A stretch of DNA of 64,000 nucleotides from Alkalicoccobacillus plakortidis (GCF_023703085.1 NZ_JAMQJY010000006.1:62001-126000), one strand, 5' to 3'. Counted from the first letter of the stretch, positions 47,905 through 58,277 are shown. Made by a program: numbers and translations. The notes: generated by a model from the letters alone, not told the origin.

Positions 47905-48292
47905 TCATATCCCCCGCTTTAAATGCACCAGGCAGTAAATCTGCCACTGTAGTTGTAACTATTTTTCCATTTGTACTTCCTAAATATACTGGAACATTTG
48001 GTCCGCATAATTCCATCATCACTTGACGACAGGCTCCACAAGGTGAAACTGGCTCATCGGTATTTGCAATAACAGCAACTGCTTGTACCTCTCTATTTCC
48101 TTCTGAGTAGGCTTTATACAGTGCTGTTCTTTCCGCACAGTTTGTTAACCCAAATGAAGCATTTTCAATATTTGCCCCATGAAAAATCGTACCATCTTTC
48201 ATAAGAAGAGCAGCTCCTACTGGGAAAGAGGAGTAAGGCACATACGCTTGCTTCCTCGCATTAGCTGCTTCTTCCATTAAATGATCATGCAT
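47897..48292 (-). CDS. cdd: Cytidine deaminase
   Basis: 131-residue zinc enzyme that deaminates cytidine and deoxycytidine for pyrimidine salvage. Catalytic [10 protein letters not shown] (H/C-A-E type motif with the proton-shuttling Glu) and zinc ligands PCGACRQ. Length normal. Between dgkA and era as in B. subtilis. Confidence 0.95.
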   Translation of the reverse strand: MHDHLMEEAANARKQAYVPYSSFPVGAALLMKDGTIFHGANIENASFGLTNCAERTALYKAYSEGNREVQAVAVIANTDEPVSPCGACRQVMMELCGPNVPVYLGSTNGKIVTTTVADLLPGAFKAGDMNE

Positions 48293-48307
48293 AGATGTAA
48301 CCCCTTT

Positions 48308-48700
48308 TTAATAAAATAGTATTTGTATAAATGGTGGGCCAAAGATTAGTATTCCTATAATAACAGCAAACACGCCATAAACAAACACAGCAGCTGCTGC
48401 CACATCCTTTGCTCGTTTGGCTAGTGGATGAAACTCCTCTGTATATAAATCAACCGTACGTTCTACAGCTGTGTTCATAATTTCTAAGGAGAACATACCT
48501 CCGATGACAAGTAATAAGACTAACCAATGCTCAAGAGGCAATGTTAACCACCAGGCCACTGCAAATACAACAATAGAACATATAAGATGTATTTGCATAT
48601 TTTGTTCATATTTTATCACATGCTTAAGGCCATGTGCTGCAAATACAAAAGAACGTAGTAGACGTCTAAATCCCCTCTGATTCCTATCTGACAAGCCCAT
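48308..48700 (-). CDS. dgkA: Undecaprenol kinase (DgkA family)
   Basis: 130 residues, three membrane helices, with the DgkA signature EIMNTAVERTVDL and the DAAxAAVFVY-like VAAAAVFVYGVF. Gram-positive members phosphorylate undecaprenol for the lipid carrier pool rather than diacylglycerol. Start ATG with AGGAGAT; overlaps the ybeY stop. Confidence 0.92.
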   Translation of the reverse strand: MGLSDRNQRGFRRLLRSFVFAAHGLKHVIKYEQNMQIHLICSIVVFAVAWWLTLPLEHWLVLLLVIGGMFSLEIMNTAVERTVDLYTEEFHPLAKRAKDVAAAAVFVYGVFAVIIGILIFGPPFIQILFY

Positions 48701-49151
48701 AACTTGTTAGGATCTCCTCCTGGCGGCCGAACATAATCTTCTCGTCTTGTTCATTTAGATGATCATACCCTAGCAAATGAAGAAAGCCATGAACGACTAA
48801 AAATCCAAGCTCCCGTTCAAATGAATGACCGTATTCTTCTGCCTGCATCGTTATTCTTGGAGTTGAAATAATAATATCACCGAGTAAATTAGGCATGCCT
48901 TCTATTAACTCAACTGAATCTTCCTCTCCTTCATTTAATGCAAAAGAAAGCACATCGGTTCCTCGATCAATCCCCCGATGTTCATTATTCAGTTGCCTTA
49001 TCTCTTCATCATTTACAAAACTAACTGAGACTTCAATTTCTCCTTCTAGCTTTTCTAATTCAGAAGCATGTGTGAGTACTGCTGTGATAAGCTCAAGTTG
49101 TTTATCTGTTAACGTGTCAGTCTCGTCCATTGTTTCCACGAGTATCGCCAT
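48684..49151 (-). CDS. ybeY: Endoribonuclease YbeY
   Basis: 155 residues with the zinc motif HGFLHLLGYDH (H-x3-H-x5-H) near residue 120 and the RGIDRGTDVLSFAL core. Works in 16S rRNA 3' processing and ribosome quality control. Start ATG 49149-49151 has AGGTGGG seven bases upstream; the GTG four codons before it lies in that site. Overlaps the end of pgpH by 35 bases. Confidence 0.93.
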   Translation of the reverse strand: MAILVETMDETDTLTDKQLELITAVLTHASELEKLEGEIEVSVSFVNDEEIRQLNNEHRGIDRGTDVLSFALNEGEEDSVELIEGMPNLLGDIIISTPRITMQAEEYGHSFERELGFLVVHGFLHLLGYDHLNEQDEKIMFGRQEEILTSYGLVR

Positions 49152-51312
49152 GTTCTTTCCCACCTTTTTTTATTTCATCCGGATATTCAATTCGCTGATG
49201 GAATGTCCCTTTTAAAGTCTCAAGCATGGATAGGGCAATATCATTTAACTCTCTTAATGTGATTTCGGATTCGTCAAATTGCCCATCTTCAAGCTTATCT
49301 TTAATAATTTTATTAACCAATGTTTCAATTTTGTCAGGTGTAGGTTTTGGCATTGATCGGACTGCCGCTTCTACGCTATCAGCAATAGCAACAATACATG
49401 CTACCTTATTTTGAGGTTTTGGTCCAGGGTAGCGGAACTGAGATTCCGGCAATGGCTGCTCAACTTCCTGGTTAGCTTTATGATAAAAGTACTTAAGCAA
49501 GCTTGTACCATGATGCTGCTCAGCAATTTCTACAATCTCTTTTGGCATTTTGTGCTCACGCAACAAATCTGCGCCATCATAAGGATGTGAGATAATAATG
49601 GTTTTACTTAACTGAGGTGAAATTTTATCATGAGGATTATCATGCCTCAATTGATTTTCAATAAAGAAATGTGGTCGCTTTGTTTTTCCAACATCATGAT
49701 AATAAGCACCGACTCGTGCTAATAGTCCATTTTCACCAAGTCGTTCACAGGCTGCTTCCGCGAGATTACCGACAACTACACTATGATGATATGTACCTGG
49801 TGCTTCTGTCAATATTTTTCGGAGCAATGGATGATTTGGATTTGATAACTCAATTAATTTTGAGACGGATAAAATCGAGAATCCAGTTTCAAAAAAAGGA
49901 AGTAACCCAATTGTCAAAACGGCAGCCGCCACTCCTGAAAAAGCTGCACTTCCAAGATGGAAGCCTACTTCAATCCAATTATTCTGCATGCCTTTGATGA
50001 ATAGTAATGTTAATACGGCAATGACATTGATACAAGCTACTAGAAAACCTGCTCTAAGAAGCCTTGTGATTCGATTTGAAGTGTTTAGAAATAACGCACC
50101 TGCCAATGAACTAATTAATAAATAGAAACCAAAGGTCACATTAAACGAAGATGCGCCTTCTTGGCTATAGAGCACTGTACCAACCGTTGCAAATAATACA
50201 CTTGTAAACAAGGCGATCCTTGTATTTAAAAGTAGCGTCAAAAGCATGGTTCCAGCAGCTACTGGCACAACATAACCGATGCCAACAACTCCTAGCAGTT
50301 CCGTATAGCTTGTCACTTTCATCAAACAAGTAACAATCACAAAAACAAGGATATACATTAGAAAATGAGAGTTATTATTTCGTACGGTGGTATTCGATTC
50401 TTGGATGAAATAAAGCATCATACCCATTAAAATCAATACGAATAAGCCCAAGCCAATATAAGGGTAGAAATTAAGAGATTCATCTAATAACCCGACTAAC
50501 CTCAGCTGAGCGTATGCTTCATTATTAATGACATCTCCTTGTTGAACAAGAAGTTGACCCTCTCTAATCATAACTGGCTCAACATTTTCAGCAGCTTCTT
50601 CTCTGAGACGCTCTGTTGAATCCCGATCATAAACGTAGTTTGGAATAATGGCGAACTGAGCTACTTCCACCATCGCATCTCGAAGTTTATTACTAACAGT
50701 TGAAATATTGATGAGCTCGTCCACTTGATCCTTTGCCTCTTCTAGATTATTCGCTTCAATTCGCTCACTCATTACCTCAAAAACAGTGTTTGATGTTGCT
50801 TCTTTAGCTAATACGAGTTGAGAATCCGAGGTCTCTAACAGGGTAAGAATAGTTGCATCTGACAACTGATTACTTGTGCCTGAAGAAAGGGCATCCTTTA
50901 CACTCGTTAAACTCTCCTCTAACACGCCTTCTTCGTCAAACTCATCCTCTTCATCTGCGTCATCCACTGTGGGCTGATCCTTTTTCACCTGCATGATGAG
51001 TTCAAAGATATCATTTACGCGCCCACCCTGTGTTTCGGCATAACCTTGCTTTAGCACATAGTTTGGTTCTACATTCCGTACGGCTTCAGCTTGAAGTTCA
51101 TCAGTAGCCTGACTATTTTCAATCGTAATGGGAGAGCGAATGTCCTCATCAGCCACATCAGACAAATGGATGTCCAGTTGCTCTGGAATTACATTGCTTA
51201 ACATCATTAAATAAAGAAAAATGGCTGTTAAAAGAACAAGAATGGTTTTAATGTATCGATGTTGCTTTATTTCTTTCCACCATTGTTTTAACGATTTTGG
51301 TTGTTCTGCCAC
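49117..51312 (-). CDS. pgpH: c-di-AMP phosphodiesterase PgpH (7TM-HD protein)
   Basis: 731 residues: N-terminal membrane helix, a long extracellular domain (7TMR-HDED, about 45-280), seven membrane helices (about 285-470) and a cytosolic HD domain with HSVVVGN, YYHDVGK and IISHPYDG. Hydrolyses c-di-AMP, tying osmotic and potassium balance to the signal. Start set at GTG 51310-51312 behind GAGGTG. Downstream of phoH, upstream of ybeY. Confidence 0.93.
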   Translation of the reverse strand: MAEQPKSLKQWWKEIKQHRYIKTILVLLTAIFLYLMMLSNVIPEQLDIHLSDVADEDIRSPITIENSQATDELQAEAVRNVEPNYVLKQGYAETQGGRVNDIFELIMQVKKDQPTVDDADEEDEFDEEGVLEESLTSVKDALSSGTSNQLSDATILTLLETSDSQLVLAKEATSNTVFEVMSERIEANNLEEAKDQVDELINISTVSNKLRDAMVEVAQFAIIPNYVYDRDSTERLREEAAENVEPVMIREGQLLVQQGDVINNEAYAQLRLVGLLDESLNFYPYIGLGLFVLILMGMMLYFIQESNTTVRNNNSHFLMYILVFVIVTCLMKVTSYTELLGVVGIGYVVPVAAGTMLLTLLLNTRIALFTSVLFATVGTVLYSQEGASSFNVTFGFYLLISSLAGALFLNTSNRITRLLRAGFLVACINVIAVLTLLFIKGMQNNWIEVGFHLGSAAFSGVAAAVLTIGLLPFFETGFSILSVSKLIELSNPNHPLLRKILTEAPGTYHHSVVVGNLAEAACERLGENGLLARVGAYYHDVGKTKRPHFFIENQLRHDNPHDKISPQLSKTIIISHPYDGADLLREHKMPKEIVEIAEQHHGTSLLKYFYHKANQEVEQPLPESQFRYPGPKPQNKVACIVAIADSVEAAVRSMPKPTPDKIETLVNKIIKDKLEDGQFDESEITLRELNDIALSMLETLKGTFHQRIEYPDEIKKGGKEHGDTRGNNGRD

Positions 51313-51369
51313 ATAGTTCACCTCAGCTTTCGTTTTACATGTAATCAAAATATATAGTACCCTTTAAGA

Positions 51370-51398
51370 GAAGCAGACCAAACGAATTGGTCTGCTTA
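51370..51398 (-). terminator. Hairpin between phoH and pgpH
   Basis: GCAGACCAA/TTGGTCTGC stem with a five-base loop, 42 bases after phoH. The following minus-strand bases are only moderately U-rich, so it may attenuate rather than fully stop transcription. Confidence 0.65.
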
Positions 51399-51437
51399 CT
51401 GTTTGTTATCCATATGTATGTAGTTCTTCAGGGTCAG

Positions 51438-52403
51438 TTAGGAATTCTGCCCTGAAGTATCGTAGGCTTGAATAATTTGTTGCACTAATGTATGACGGAC
51501 CACATCAGATTGCTGCAGGTATATCATGCCAATACCTTTCACATTCTTTAAGATCCCACAAGCTGTTTCAAGACCAGATTGTTTGCCTTTCGGAAGATCA
51601 ATCTGAGTTAAGTCACCATTTATCACCATTTTTGAGCCGAAGCCTAGTCTTGTTATAAACATCTTCATTTGCTCTCTTGTTGTATTCTGCGCCTCATCCA
51701 AGATCACAAATGCATCGTCGAGTGTCCTGCCACGCATATACGCAAGTGGTGCTACTTCAATGGTTCCACGTTCCATTAATCTTGTTGTTTGCTCAACTCC
51801 AAGAACATCATGCAACGCATCATACAAAGGTCTTAAGTAAGGATCAACCTTTTCCTTTAAGTCACCTGGCAAGAACCCCAGACTTTCACCTGCTTCAACC
51901 GTTGGCCTTGTCAGGACAATCCTTTGTACGGCACCGTCTTTTAAAGCGTTAACTGCCATCACTACAGCTAAGTAGGTTTTCCCCGTTCCGGCGGGACCAA
52001 TTCCAAACGTCATATCTTTTTTACGGATCTGTGTTACATAATGTTTTTGTCCAAGCGTTTTGGCACGAATAACCTTACCTTTTACAGAAGTCGCTATTTT
52101 TTCATCATATAGCTCGTATAGCTCATCCAATTGGCCTTTTTTGGCTAGTCCGCAAGCATAGACAACATCTCGTTCAGATACACTTAAACCTTTTCTTAAA
52201 AGGTGTAGCAGCGTTTGAAACACATCTGCCGTCTGTTTGATGCCTTCTTCGCTTCCTGTTACAGTCACCTCTTCACCTCTAGTGACTATTTGAACAGCTA
52301 AAGCTTCTTCTACCTTCTTTATATGTGAATCGTTTGGACCAAATAATAATTGTGTTTCATTTGTGTTTTTTGGCTCTAGATGGAGCATCTTGGTTTCTGA
52401 CAA
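51438..52403 (-). CDS. phoH: PhoH-like ATPase
   Basis: 321 residues. A KH-like N-terminus (about 15-90) precedes the P-loop domain: Walker A GPAGTGKTYL and Walker B FVILDEAQN. A putative RNA-linked ATPase. Start is TTG (52401-52403) behind AAGGAG; no suitable ATG exists before the conserved region. Directly coupled to the repaired yqfD stop at 52410-52412. Confidence 0.93.
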   Translation of the reverse strand: MSETKMLHLEPKNTNETQLLFGPNDSHIKKVEEALAVQIVTRGEEVTVTGSEEGIKQTADVFQTLLHLLRKGLSVSERDVVYACGLAKKGQLDELYELYDEKIATSVKGKVIRAKTLGQKHYVTQIRKKDMTFGIGPAGTGKTYLAVVMAVNALKDGAVQRIVLTRPTVEAGESLGFLPGDLKEKVDPYLRPLYDALHDVLGVEQTTRLMERGTIEVAPLAYMRGRTLDDAFVILDEAQNTTREQMKMFITRLGFGSKMVINGDLTQIDLPKGKQSGLETACGILKNVKGIGMIYLQQSDVVRHTLVQQIIQAYDTSGQNS

Positions 52404-52409
52404 ATCGCC

Positions 52410-53599
52410 TCAATCTCCTTGGATAATCGGTTTTTCCTTCGTAATATCTTCTATAACTTGATAGTGTATCGTTAGCTTCACTTTACCATTGTCAATGGAT
52501 TCGTGCAAAAGTTTTCCGCTTTTGATCTCAGCATCTAAAGGGATCTGATTCATTAGTTCTTGTTCAGCTTGTTTCATTCCGATTTGCTTAGCCTCATCCT
52601 CCGTATACGTACGTTTATAGGAGTGGGTTTCATGAATTTCTCTATGTTTTAGCGCAACAGGAACTTCCAGCCAAATACATTTAAGGTTTTAACCTCTTCA
52701 AATTCTTGAACATTCTGGTATTTCGGCTTGCCAAAACCCCAAATCGGCACGTTAAAGTCATTAAAAGAAACAAAATAACGCGATGAGTGCTTGCCAGTTA
52801 ATGTGGTAAACGAAGCCTCTAATGGAACGGTTACATTAGAAGTGTACCATATTTCTCCTAATACTTGTCCTTTTGTTGGCACGGTTTGTTGACTTTTTTT
52901 ATTTGTGCCAATTATACCTGAGACTAAAAGATCTCCTGGCTGAACAAAGTCATTCACTTTCACTTCTGCATGACCATGTTCCACAAACATTTTGTAAATA
53001 ACTGCTTTTTTCTTAGCTACTAAATGGCGTGGACTTAATAACTCAGCTTCTTCAGGCAGTTGATGTTCAACAATTTCAAATTCATAAATGGTGCCTTTTT
53101 GCCTGACTCCAATCCAGGTAGCGTCAGTTACTCTTTGTTGCATTTCCTGTTGAATTTTTTCCACAGGAGGAAGTGTCATTTGAAATGTGCCACGTTTGAT
53201 CCCAAGTTCTAATGCAGCATTCTCTACTTCATTAGCTATTTTAGGTGACCCTCCTTTTACCTGTATACCCCAGACCATCTGAGAACATACCAGTATCAGA
53301 ATGAAGAAGCTTACTACACCTAAGGTAAAACCAGTACGTTTTTTCATTTTTGCTATTAAAAATGGTCCACCTCTTCTTTTTTTAAAGAACATTTTGCATT
53401 CAAATTTTTTTAATAAAGACCTCATCATAGGAACATCTTCAAGCGCCAAATAAAAACCTAATCGATTTTCATCCATTTTTCTAATTGACCAAATAGCTAG
53501 TCCTTTATTTAAGCATGCATTTAACAGACGTTCCGTATAAACGCCTGTTATTTCAACAAATACGAATCCTTTAATATGCTTCATCCATTGATTTATCAT
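52410..53599 (-). CDS. yqfD: Sporulation protein YqfD (frameshifted)
   Basis: 396 residues after repair. A soluble N-terminal domain, one membrane helix (about 92-112) and an extracellular/forespore-facing domain. One base is missing near 52661-52668; repair continues KVPVALKHREIHETHSYK to PIIQGD and a stop two codons before phoH. The uncorrected frame stops at 52649 and leaves 240 bases unexplained. YqfD is in the mother-cell SigE regulon in B. subtilis; mutants sporulate poorly. Confidence 0.88.
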
Positions 53600-53629
53600 A
53601 TTTTCCTCCTTGTATATCCTCGTCTATAG

Positions 53630-53926
53630 TTAGGAGTCTTTATTTGTCTCATTGACATAAATAACTTGATCTATCCTTCCTTCTAGTAAAAGCTCTTCGG
53701 GGAAGATTGTTTTAATAACAAATTGATCTCCTTTTATCAGTACTTGGCCTTGCTTCAGCAATAGTCTTAGTTCCGTTTTCGAAAAACGTAACACTCCTTT
53801 ATGGTTCTCAATATAGATATGCAATTGACCAATCATTGTAATTCTGGGCAGGTCCATCATGACATCTGCGGGAAGCTGCATATGCTGCATCATCCATTTC
53901 CGTACAGGTCCCATCAGTTTTCCCAT
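53630..53926 (-). CDS. yqfC: Sporulation protein YqfC
   Basis: 98 residues of the YqfC family with DLPRITMIGQLHIYIENHKG and LRFSKTELRLL. Conserved in endospore formers and coupled to yqfD (30 bases apart), expressed with it in the mother cell. Start at ATG 53924-53926 with GGAGGGG upstream. Confidence 0.9.
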   Translation of the reverse strand: MGKLMGPVRKWMMQHMQLPADVMMDLPRITMIGQLHIYIENHKGVLRFSKTELRLLLKQGQVLIKGDQFVIKTIFPEELLLEGRIDQVIYVNETNKDS

Positions 53927-53944
53927 GCACCATTCCCCCTCCAT

Positions 53945-54178
53945 GTATGCTTATGTCATAAGAAAGGTGGATATCACCTGATTTTCGATACAGAAATTAT
54001 GGGAACAGAAAAATATACTGAGATGTATGAGGATAACTCTAGAGTCAAGGAAGGAGAATTGTTAATTACTATGCTCACTGGATGTGGGGAAGTCTCGTCG
54101 GGAGTGCGTTGAACTAACTAATATAAATTACTTTTTGCTGAGGACATGCTGGGAATTGAGAGAAGGATGAGATGAAAA
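53945..54178. other. Gene-free stretch upstream of yqfC
   Basis: No coding signal on either strand that I can support. It leads from the yqfC start into repeat array 2. A SigE-type promoter for yqfCD would be expected here, but I cannot place one reliably. Confidence 0.45.
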
Positions 54179-54465
54179 TTCTTGTTTCAACTACTCTCCA
54201 TCATTTTGATTTGGAGATCTATTGTTTCACTTTGGGCTCCATCGTTTTAATTCGGGAGGCTATCGTTTCACTTTGGGCTCCATCGTTTCAATTCAGGGGG
54301 CTATCGTTTCACTTTGGGCTCCATCGTTTCAATTCAGGGGGCTATCGTTTCACTTTGGGCTTCATCGTTTCAATTCAGGGGGCTATCGTTTCACTTTGGG
54401 CTCCATCGTTTCAATTCAGGGGGCTATCGTTTCACTTTACTTTCCATCGCCCCACTTTCACTCTC
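54179..54465. repeat. 41-bp tandem repeat array 2 (7 units)
   Basis: 21-base halves start at 54179, 54220, 54261, 54302, 54343, 54384 and 54425, exactly 41 bases apart (TATCGTTTCACTTTGGGCTCC in the inner copies), each followed by a 20-base half (ATCGTTTCAATTCAGGGGGC). Inner units are nearly identical; outer units have diverged. Both halves share the core ATCGTTTCA. All forward frames are open over long stretches, giving Phe/Gly/Ser-rich pseudo-proteins that rotate through the same peptides. Lies between the terminator of the floA operon and yqfC. Confidence 0.92.
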
Positions 54466-54534
54466 CGGAAATTTCACAAGTAACTCAACCCTACTTAAAA
54501 ATCACAAAAAACATGGTTGGCTCTTATTTTTGAT

Positions 54535-54596
54535 AATAAAAAAAACCGAAGCATCATGTTGTGAGTTAACCAACATAATGCTTCGGTTCTTAAATA
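54535..54596 (-). terminator. Terminator of the yqeZ-floA operon
   Basis: ACCGAAGCAT..ATGTTG / CAACAT..ATGCTTCGGT stem of about 17 bp, followed on the minus strand by a U-rich run (eight A on the plus strand). 20 bases after the stop at 54614. Confidence 0.88.
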
Positions 54597-54613
54597 GCTA
54601 GAACATTTCAGTT

Positions 54614-55147
54614 TTATTTTTGACGAGGCGGTGCAAATGATTGATGTGGGTTTCTGGAACGTGGTTTCCCTAGTACCTCTGCCCACACAACAGCTTTCAT
54701 TGCTTCTTTGCTTGAGATATTCTTAAAGTTTAAATCAAGCTCCGACGATCTCGTCAAATCCTGGTTTGCAGCACTTACGCTTAATTGCTTTGAAGCTTTT
54801 TGTTGAGCTTCCTGTTTCTTTTTCTTCATTTCTTCTAAGCGTTGATACATCTCATCACGAGCATCTGGCTCTCTATGCTGTGACGGTGCATAAGTTTCTT
54901 GATTTTGCTCCTTAGGTTCAACTCGAGTTGGTTCAGTCTTCACTTCTTCTTGATTAAAGATGTCGCGCCAGTCAATTTTGCCTGGTTCTTCTTTAGCAGA
55001 AGTGGGCTGATGCTGCCCTTGTTGGTTTTGTCTTTGGTTGGTTTGCTGTCCACCTTTAGCCATTCGACCTAATAAACTAACTAGACCAAATATAGCTATC
55101 ACTAAATAAAGTGGGTTAGAAAACAATAATGAAATCAGCTGTTCCAA
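54614..55147 (-). CDS. Hypothetical membrane-anchored protein downstream of floA
   Basis: 177 residues: one membrane helix (about 8-26), a Gln-rich linker (30-60) and a charged, coiled-coil-like middle (DEMYQRLEEMKKKKQEAQQ), then a conserved-looking tail KEAMKAVVWAEVLGKPRSR. No domain known to me. Its place as third gene after yqeZ and floA suggests a membrane-microdomain partner (inference from position). Start ATG has AAAGGAGGG upstream. Confidence 0.75.
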   Translation of the reverse strand: MEQLISLLFSNPLYLVIAIFGLVSLLGRMAKGGQQTNQRQNQQGQHQPTSAKEEPGKIDWRDIFNQEEVKTEPTRVEPKEQNQETYAPSQHREPDARDEMYQRLEEMKKKKQEAQQKASKQLSVSAANQDLTRSSELDLNFKNISSKEAMKAVVWAEVLGKPRSRNPHQSFAPPRQK

Positions 55148-55179
55148 TGATAATCCCTCCTTTGCAAAGGAAAGGCAAT

Positions 55180-56181
55180 TTAGTTGTTGTCTTTATTTGT
55201 GTCATTGTCATCTGTTGATTTACTGATTGAATCTCTCATATCCGTATCGGCCATGACATTTTGATAATTCATGTAATCCATGACACCCATACGTCCTGAA
55301 CGTAATGCTTCTGACAAGGCTAATGGTACTTCTGCCTCTGCCTCCACAACTTTCGCACGCATTTCTTCTACACGGGCTCTCATTTCTTGCTCTTGTGCAA
55401 CAGCCATCGCACGACGTTCTTCTGCTTTTGCCTGTGCAATGTTTTTATCTGCTTCAGCTTGGTCTGTTTGTAGTTCCGCACCGATGTTCTTACCGATATC
55501 AATATCAGCAATATCAATTGATAGGATTTCAAATGCTGTACCGGAATCTAAGCCTTTTGAAAGAACAGTTTGTGAGATCATGTCTGGATTTTCAAGGACT
55601 TTTTTGTGATTATGTTGAGAACCAATTGTTGATACGATTCCCTCACCAACACGGGCGATAACTGTATCTTCACAAGCACCCCCAACTAGACGATCAATGT
55701 TTGCACGAACGGTAATTCTTGATTTAGCTTTGATTTCAATCCCGTCCATAGCCACACCAGCAATAAATGGTGTTTCAATTACTTTTGGATTTACACTCAT
55801 TTGTACTGCCTCTAAAACGTCACGTCCAGCTAAATCAATCGCTGCCGCACGCTCAAATGGTAATTCAATGTTCGCACGTTGTGCAGCAATTAGTGCGTTA
55901 ACAACACGGTCAACGTTACCACCTGCTAAATAGTGACCCTCAAGTCTTGAGGTATCCAAATCAATACCTGCTTTAACTGCTTTGATTAATGGATTTACTA
56001 CTCGTGCAGGTACAACCCGACGAAGCCTCATTCCAATTAGTTCAAAGATACTGATTTTTACTCCTGCTGCAATGGCTGAAATCCATAGTGCAACAGGAAC
56101 AAAAGTGAATAGTACAGCAAGAAGTATGATTACAACTGCTATAGCGATGAGAATAAATATTGTTCCTTCATCAAATGGCAT
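55180..56181 (-). CDS. floA: Flotillin-like protein FloA
   Basis: 333 residues: membrane hairpin (about 8-45), SPFH/PHB-like domain (50-200) and a long EA-rich coiled coil ([32 protein letters not shown]). Scaffolds functional membrane microdomains with its NfeD partner YqeZ, whose gene overlaps by a four-base gap upstream. Length matches B. subtilis YqfA. Confidence 0.95.
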   Translation of the reverse strand: MPFDEGTIFILIAIAVVIILLAVLFTFVPVALWISAIAAGVKISIFELIGMRLRRVVPARVVNPLIKAVKAGIDLDTSRLEGHYLAGGNVDRVVNALIAAQRANIELPFERAAAIDLAGRDVLEAVQMSVNPKVIETPFIAGVAMDGIEIKAKSRITVRANIDRLVGGACEDTVIARVGEGIVSTIGSQHNHKKVLENPDMISQTVLSKGLDSGTAFEILSIDIADIDIGKNIGAELQTDQAEADKNIAQAKAEERRAMAVAQEQEMRARVEEMRAKVVEAEAEVPLALSEALRSGRMGVMDYMNYQNVMADTDMRDSISKSTDDNDTNKDNN

Positions 56182-56184
56182 CCT

Positions 56185-57551
56185 TTATTCCTCCTTATGA
56201 TTTTGGTCAGGCTTCACTTCACGAACCACAATGCGTGATCCAGAAGTGTAGACAACCTTTAGTAAGCTACCTTGTTCAATATATCCACCCTCTGATACAA
56301 CGTCAAGACGTTCTTCACCAAACTGAGCCGAACCACCTGGTCTCAGTATAGTCAAAGCCCTGCCATGCATAGAGATTAGCTCACTTTGTGTTTCATTTGA
56401 AATATATCCTTCTTCGGTTGTTGTTGCTGCATCTAAAACCATCTTCTTCCAAGGACCTCGGTTACCAAGATACCTAAACAAGGTAACAGCCGCTACGATT
56501 GATACAGCTAATGCTACCCCAATTGCTAAGAGCATAGTAGCCGTCGAGAAGGATGCTAGGAACATGCCACCAATCATTGCAGCTACACCAAGCACCCCAA
56601 AAACCCCAAAACCTGGAACAAAAATCTCAATCACAATGAGAACGACACCAACAGCAAAGAGAATAATGGCTTCCCATCCTGCAAAACAGCAAATAAATGG
56701 CCGAAGAAAAAGAGCCCAAGAGCTGAAAGTCCTACCATTCCTGGTATACCAAATCCCGGAGTATATAACTCAAGCACTAATCCAAGACTCCCTAGTGTCA
56801 AAAGAATAGGAATTACAATTGGATTTGTTACAAATCGAGCAATTTTTTCAGCAAAGCTTACCTCTGAATACTCGATAGCTGCACCTTCTAATCCAACATC
56901 ATCCAAGGCAAGCAATTCTTCAATTGAACTTGCTGTTCCTTCTGAGTAGCCAACTTCAATTGCATCTGCTGCACCTAAAGTTAAGAATGTACCTTCTGGA
57001 GAGTTATACTTAGGAAGATCATGATTCGTGCTAGCCATGGCTAATGCAAAAGCAGGATTACGACCATTTTTTTCTGCGGCATTTTTCATTTGATTTAACC
57101 AGTACGATTGTGCCTTATCCTCAGCCGCATTCCCTGAACCATCAATCACACCAGCTGCACCCATACTACCTTGAGGGTGCATGACAATACGATCTGCATT
57201 CAAAGCAATATACGCGCCAGCTGAGATTGCATCCGGGTTTACGTAAGCAGTAATCTCTGTTTCTGTCTGATTTAATAGTTGAGCAATATTTCCTGCAGCA
57301 TCAACAGCACCACCTGGGGTATCAATATCAAGGATAATATGGTCAGCCCCATTACTTTCAGCATCAGAGAGAGCACGCTCAAGAAATTTTTCAAGCCCTC
57401 GTTCAACCGTCTGCTCTATCGGAATCACAAAAACAGTTGATTGATCATCTTCTGTATCTGCCACCATAAAGAGTTGAACAGGAACAAGTAAAAAACCAAG
57501 GAAAATAGCAGCAAGTGACAAGGACAATATTGCCTTACTACTCCAATTCAC
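56185..57551 (-). CDS. yqeZ: NfeD1b membrane protease-like protein YqeZ (frameshifted)
   Basis: 455 residues after repair: signal/anchor, a ClpP-like serine protease domain (about 40-225; DIDTPGGAVDA, the SAGAYIALNAD active-site segment and PQGSMGAAGVI), four to five membrane segments and a C-terminal OB-fold (HGRALTILRPGGSAQFGEERLDVV region). One G is missing near 56681-56683 (coding GTTTTGCAGG for GTTTTGGCAGG); repair gives FAVLAGWEAIILFAVGVV. Start set at GTG 57549-57551 behind GGGGGGAG; the upstream 64 codons are not conserved-looking. Partner of FloA. Confidence 0.9.
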
Positions 57552-57760
57552 CTTCTCCCCCCTCTCCAGTCGTATGATAATAGTATGTACGTATGAGCAA
57601 GCGTTTGGTTTCAACTTATTATTCACAAATATTTTATTTATAATAATAAATGTGTAAATACACTGGTTCCACCTTTTTCTACTCCTTCTAAGTGTAGCAC
57701 GGATAAAGCAATCGATTCCACTTTTGTGAGGTGACGCTTTCATGACAGTTTAACAAACGA

Positions 57761-57796
57761 CAAAAAGCCGGCCTCACAAGGAGACCGACTTTGAAT
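57761..57796 (-). terminator. Terminator of rpsU-yqeY
   Basis: AAAG(CC)GG(C)CTC / GAGACCGACTTT stem with a short loop, U run on the minus strand, directly after yqeY. Confidence 0.8.
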
Positions 57797-57805
57797 AACA
57801 TTTAA

Positions 57806-58267
57806 TTATGATAATGATTCTAGAACAAGACGATTAATAACAGATCCATCTGCCTTACCTTTAACCTTAGGCATAATGGCGCCCATTACCTTACCCATGT
57901 CCGATTTTTGCGAAGCACCGGTTTCGGCAATCGTTTCTGTAACAATTTGTCGTACTTCTTCCTCAGTAAGCTGCTCGGGCAAATATTTATGAAGAATAGC
58001 AATTTCCTCACGTTGCCGTATCGCCAGATCTTCACGACCTGCCTGCTCAAACTCATGGAGGGAATCCTTGCGCTGTTTAAGCTCACGATTCAGCACCGTT
58101 AGGCTATCTTCTTCAGATAAATCATGTCCCAATTTAATCTGCTCATTCTGAATAGAAGCTTTAACCATACGTATTACAGAAAGTTCTAGTTTGTTTTTAC
58201 TCTTCATCGCCAACTTCATATCCTGGTTTAACCAATCAAGAAGAATCAGGTGAATCCACCCTCTCAA
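57806..58267 (-). CDS. yqeY: YqeY/GatB-related protein
   Basis: About 148 residues: YqeY domain, an all-helical fold shared with the GatB tail, including [15 protein letters not shown] and [14 protein letters not shown]. Possibly tRNA-linked; function unproven. The start is odd: family proteins begin near [10 protein letters not shown], but no ATG, GTG or TTG lies there. The only canonical start is a TTG (58265-58267) inside the apparent AGAGGGTGG ribosome site; CTG or ATT four to five codons later would be better spaced. Couples with rpsU. Confidence 0.85.
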   Translation of the reverse strand: MRGWIHLILLDWLNQDMKLAMKSKNKLELSVIRMVKASIQNEQIKLGHDLSEEDSLTVLNRELKQRKDSLHEFEQAGREDLAIRQREEIAILHKYLPEQLTEEEVRQIVTETIAETGASQKSDMGKVMGAIMPKVKGKADGSVINRLVLESLS

Positions 58268-58277
58268 AAGAAACTAC

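Noticed and set aside
54172..54601. Three overlapping plus-strand frames with repeated SIVSIQGAIVSLW-type peptides
   Set aside because: Same cause in array 2: identical peptides in different frames, no start signal, no conserved domain.
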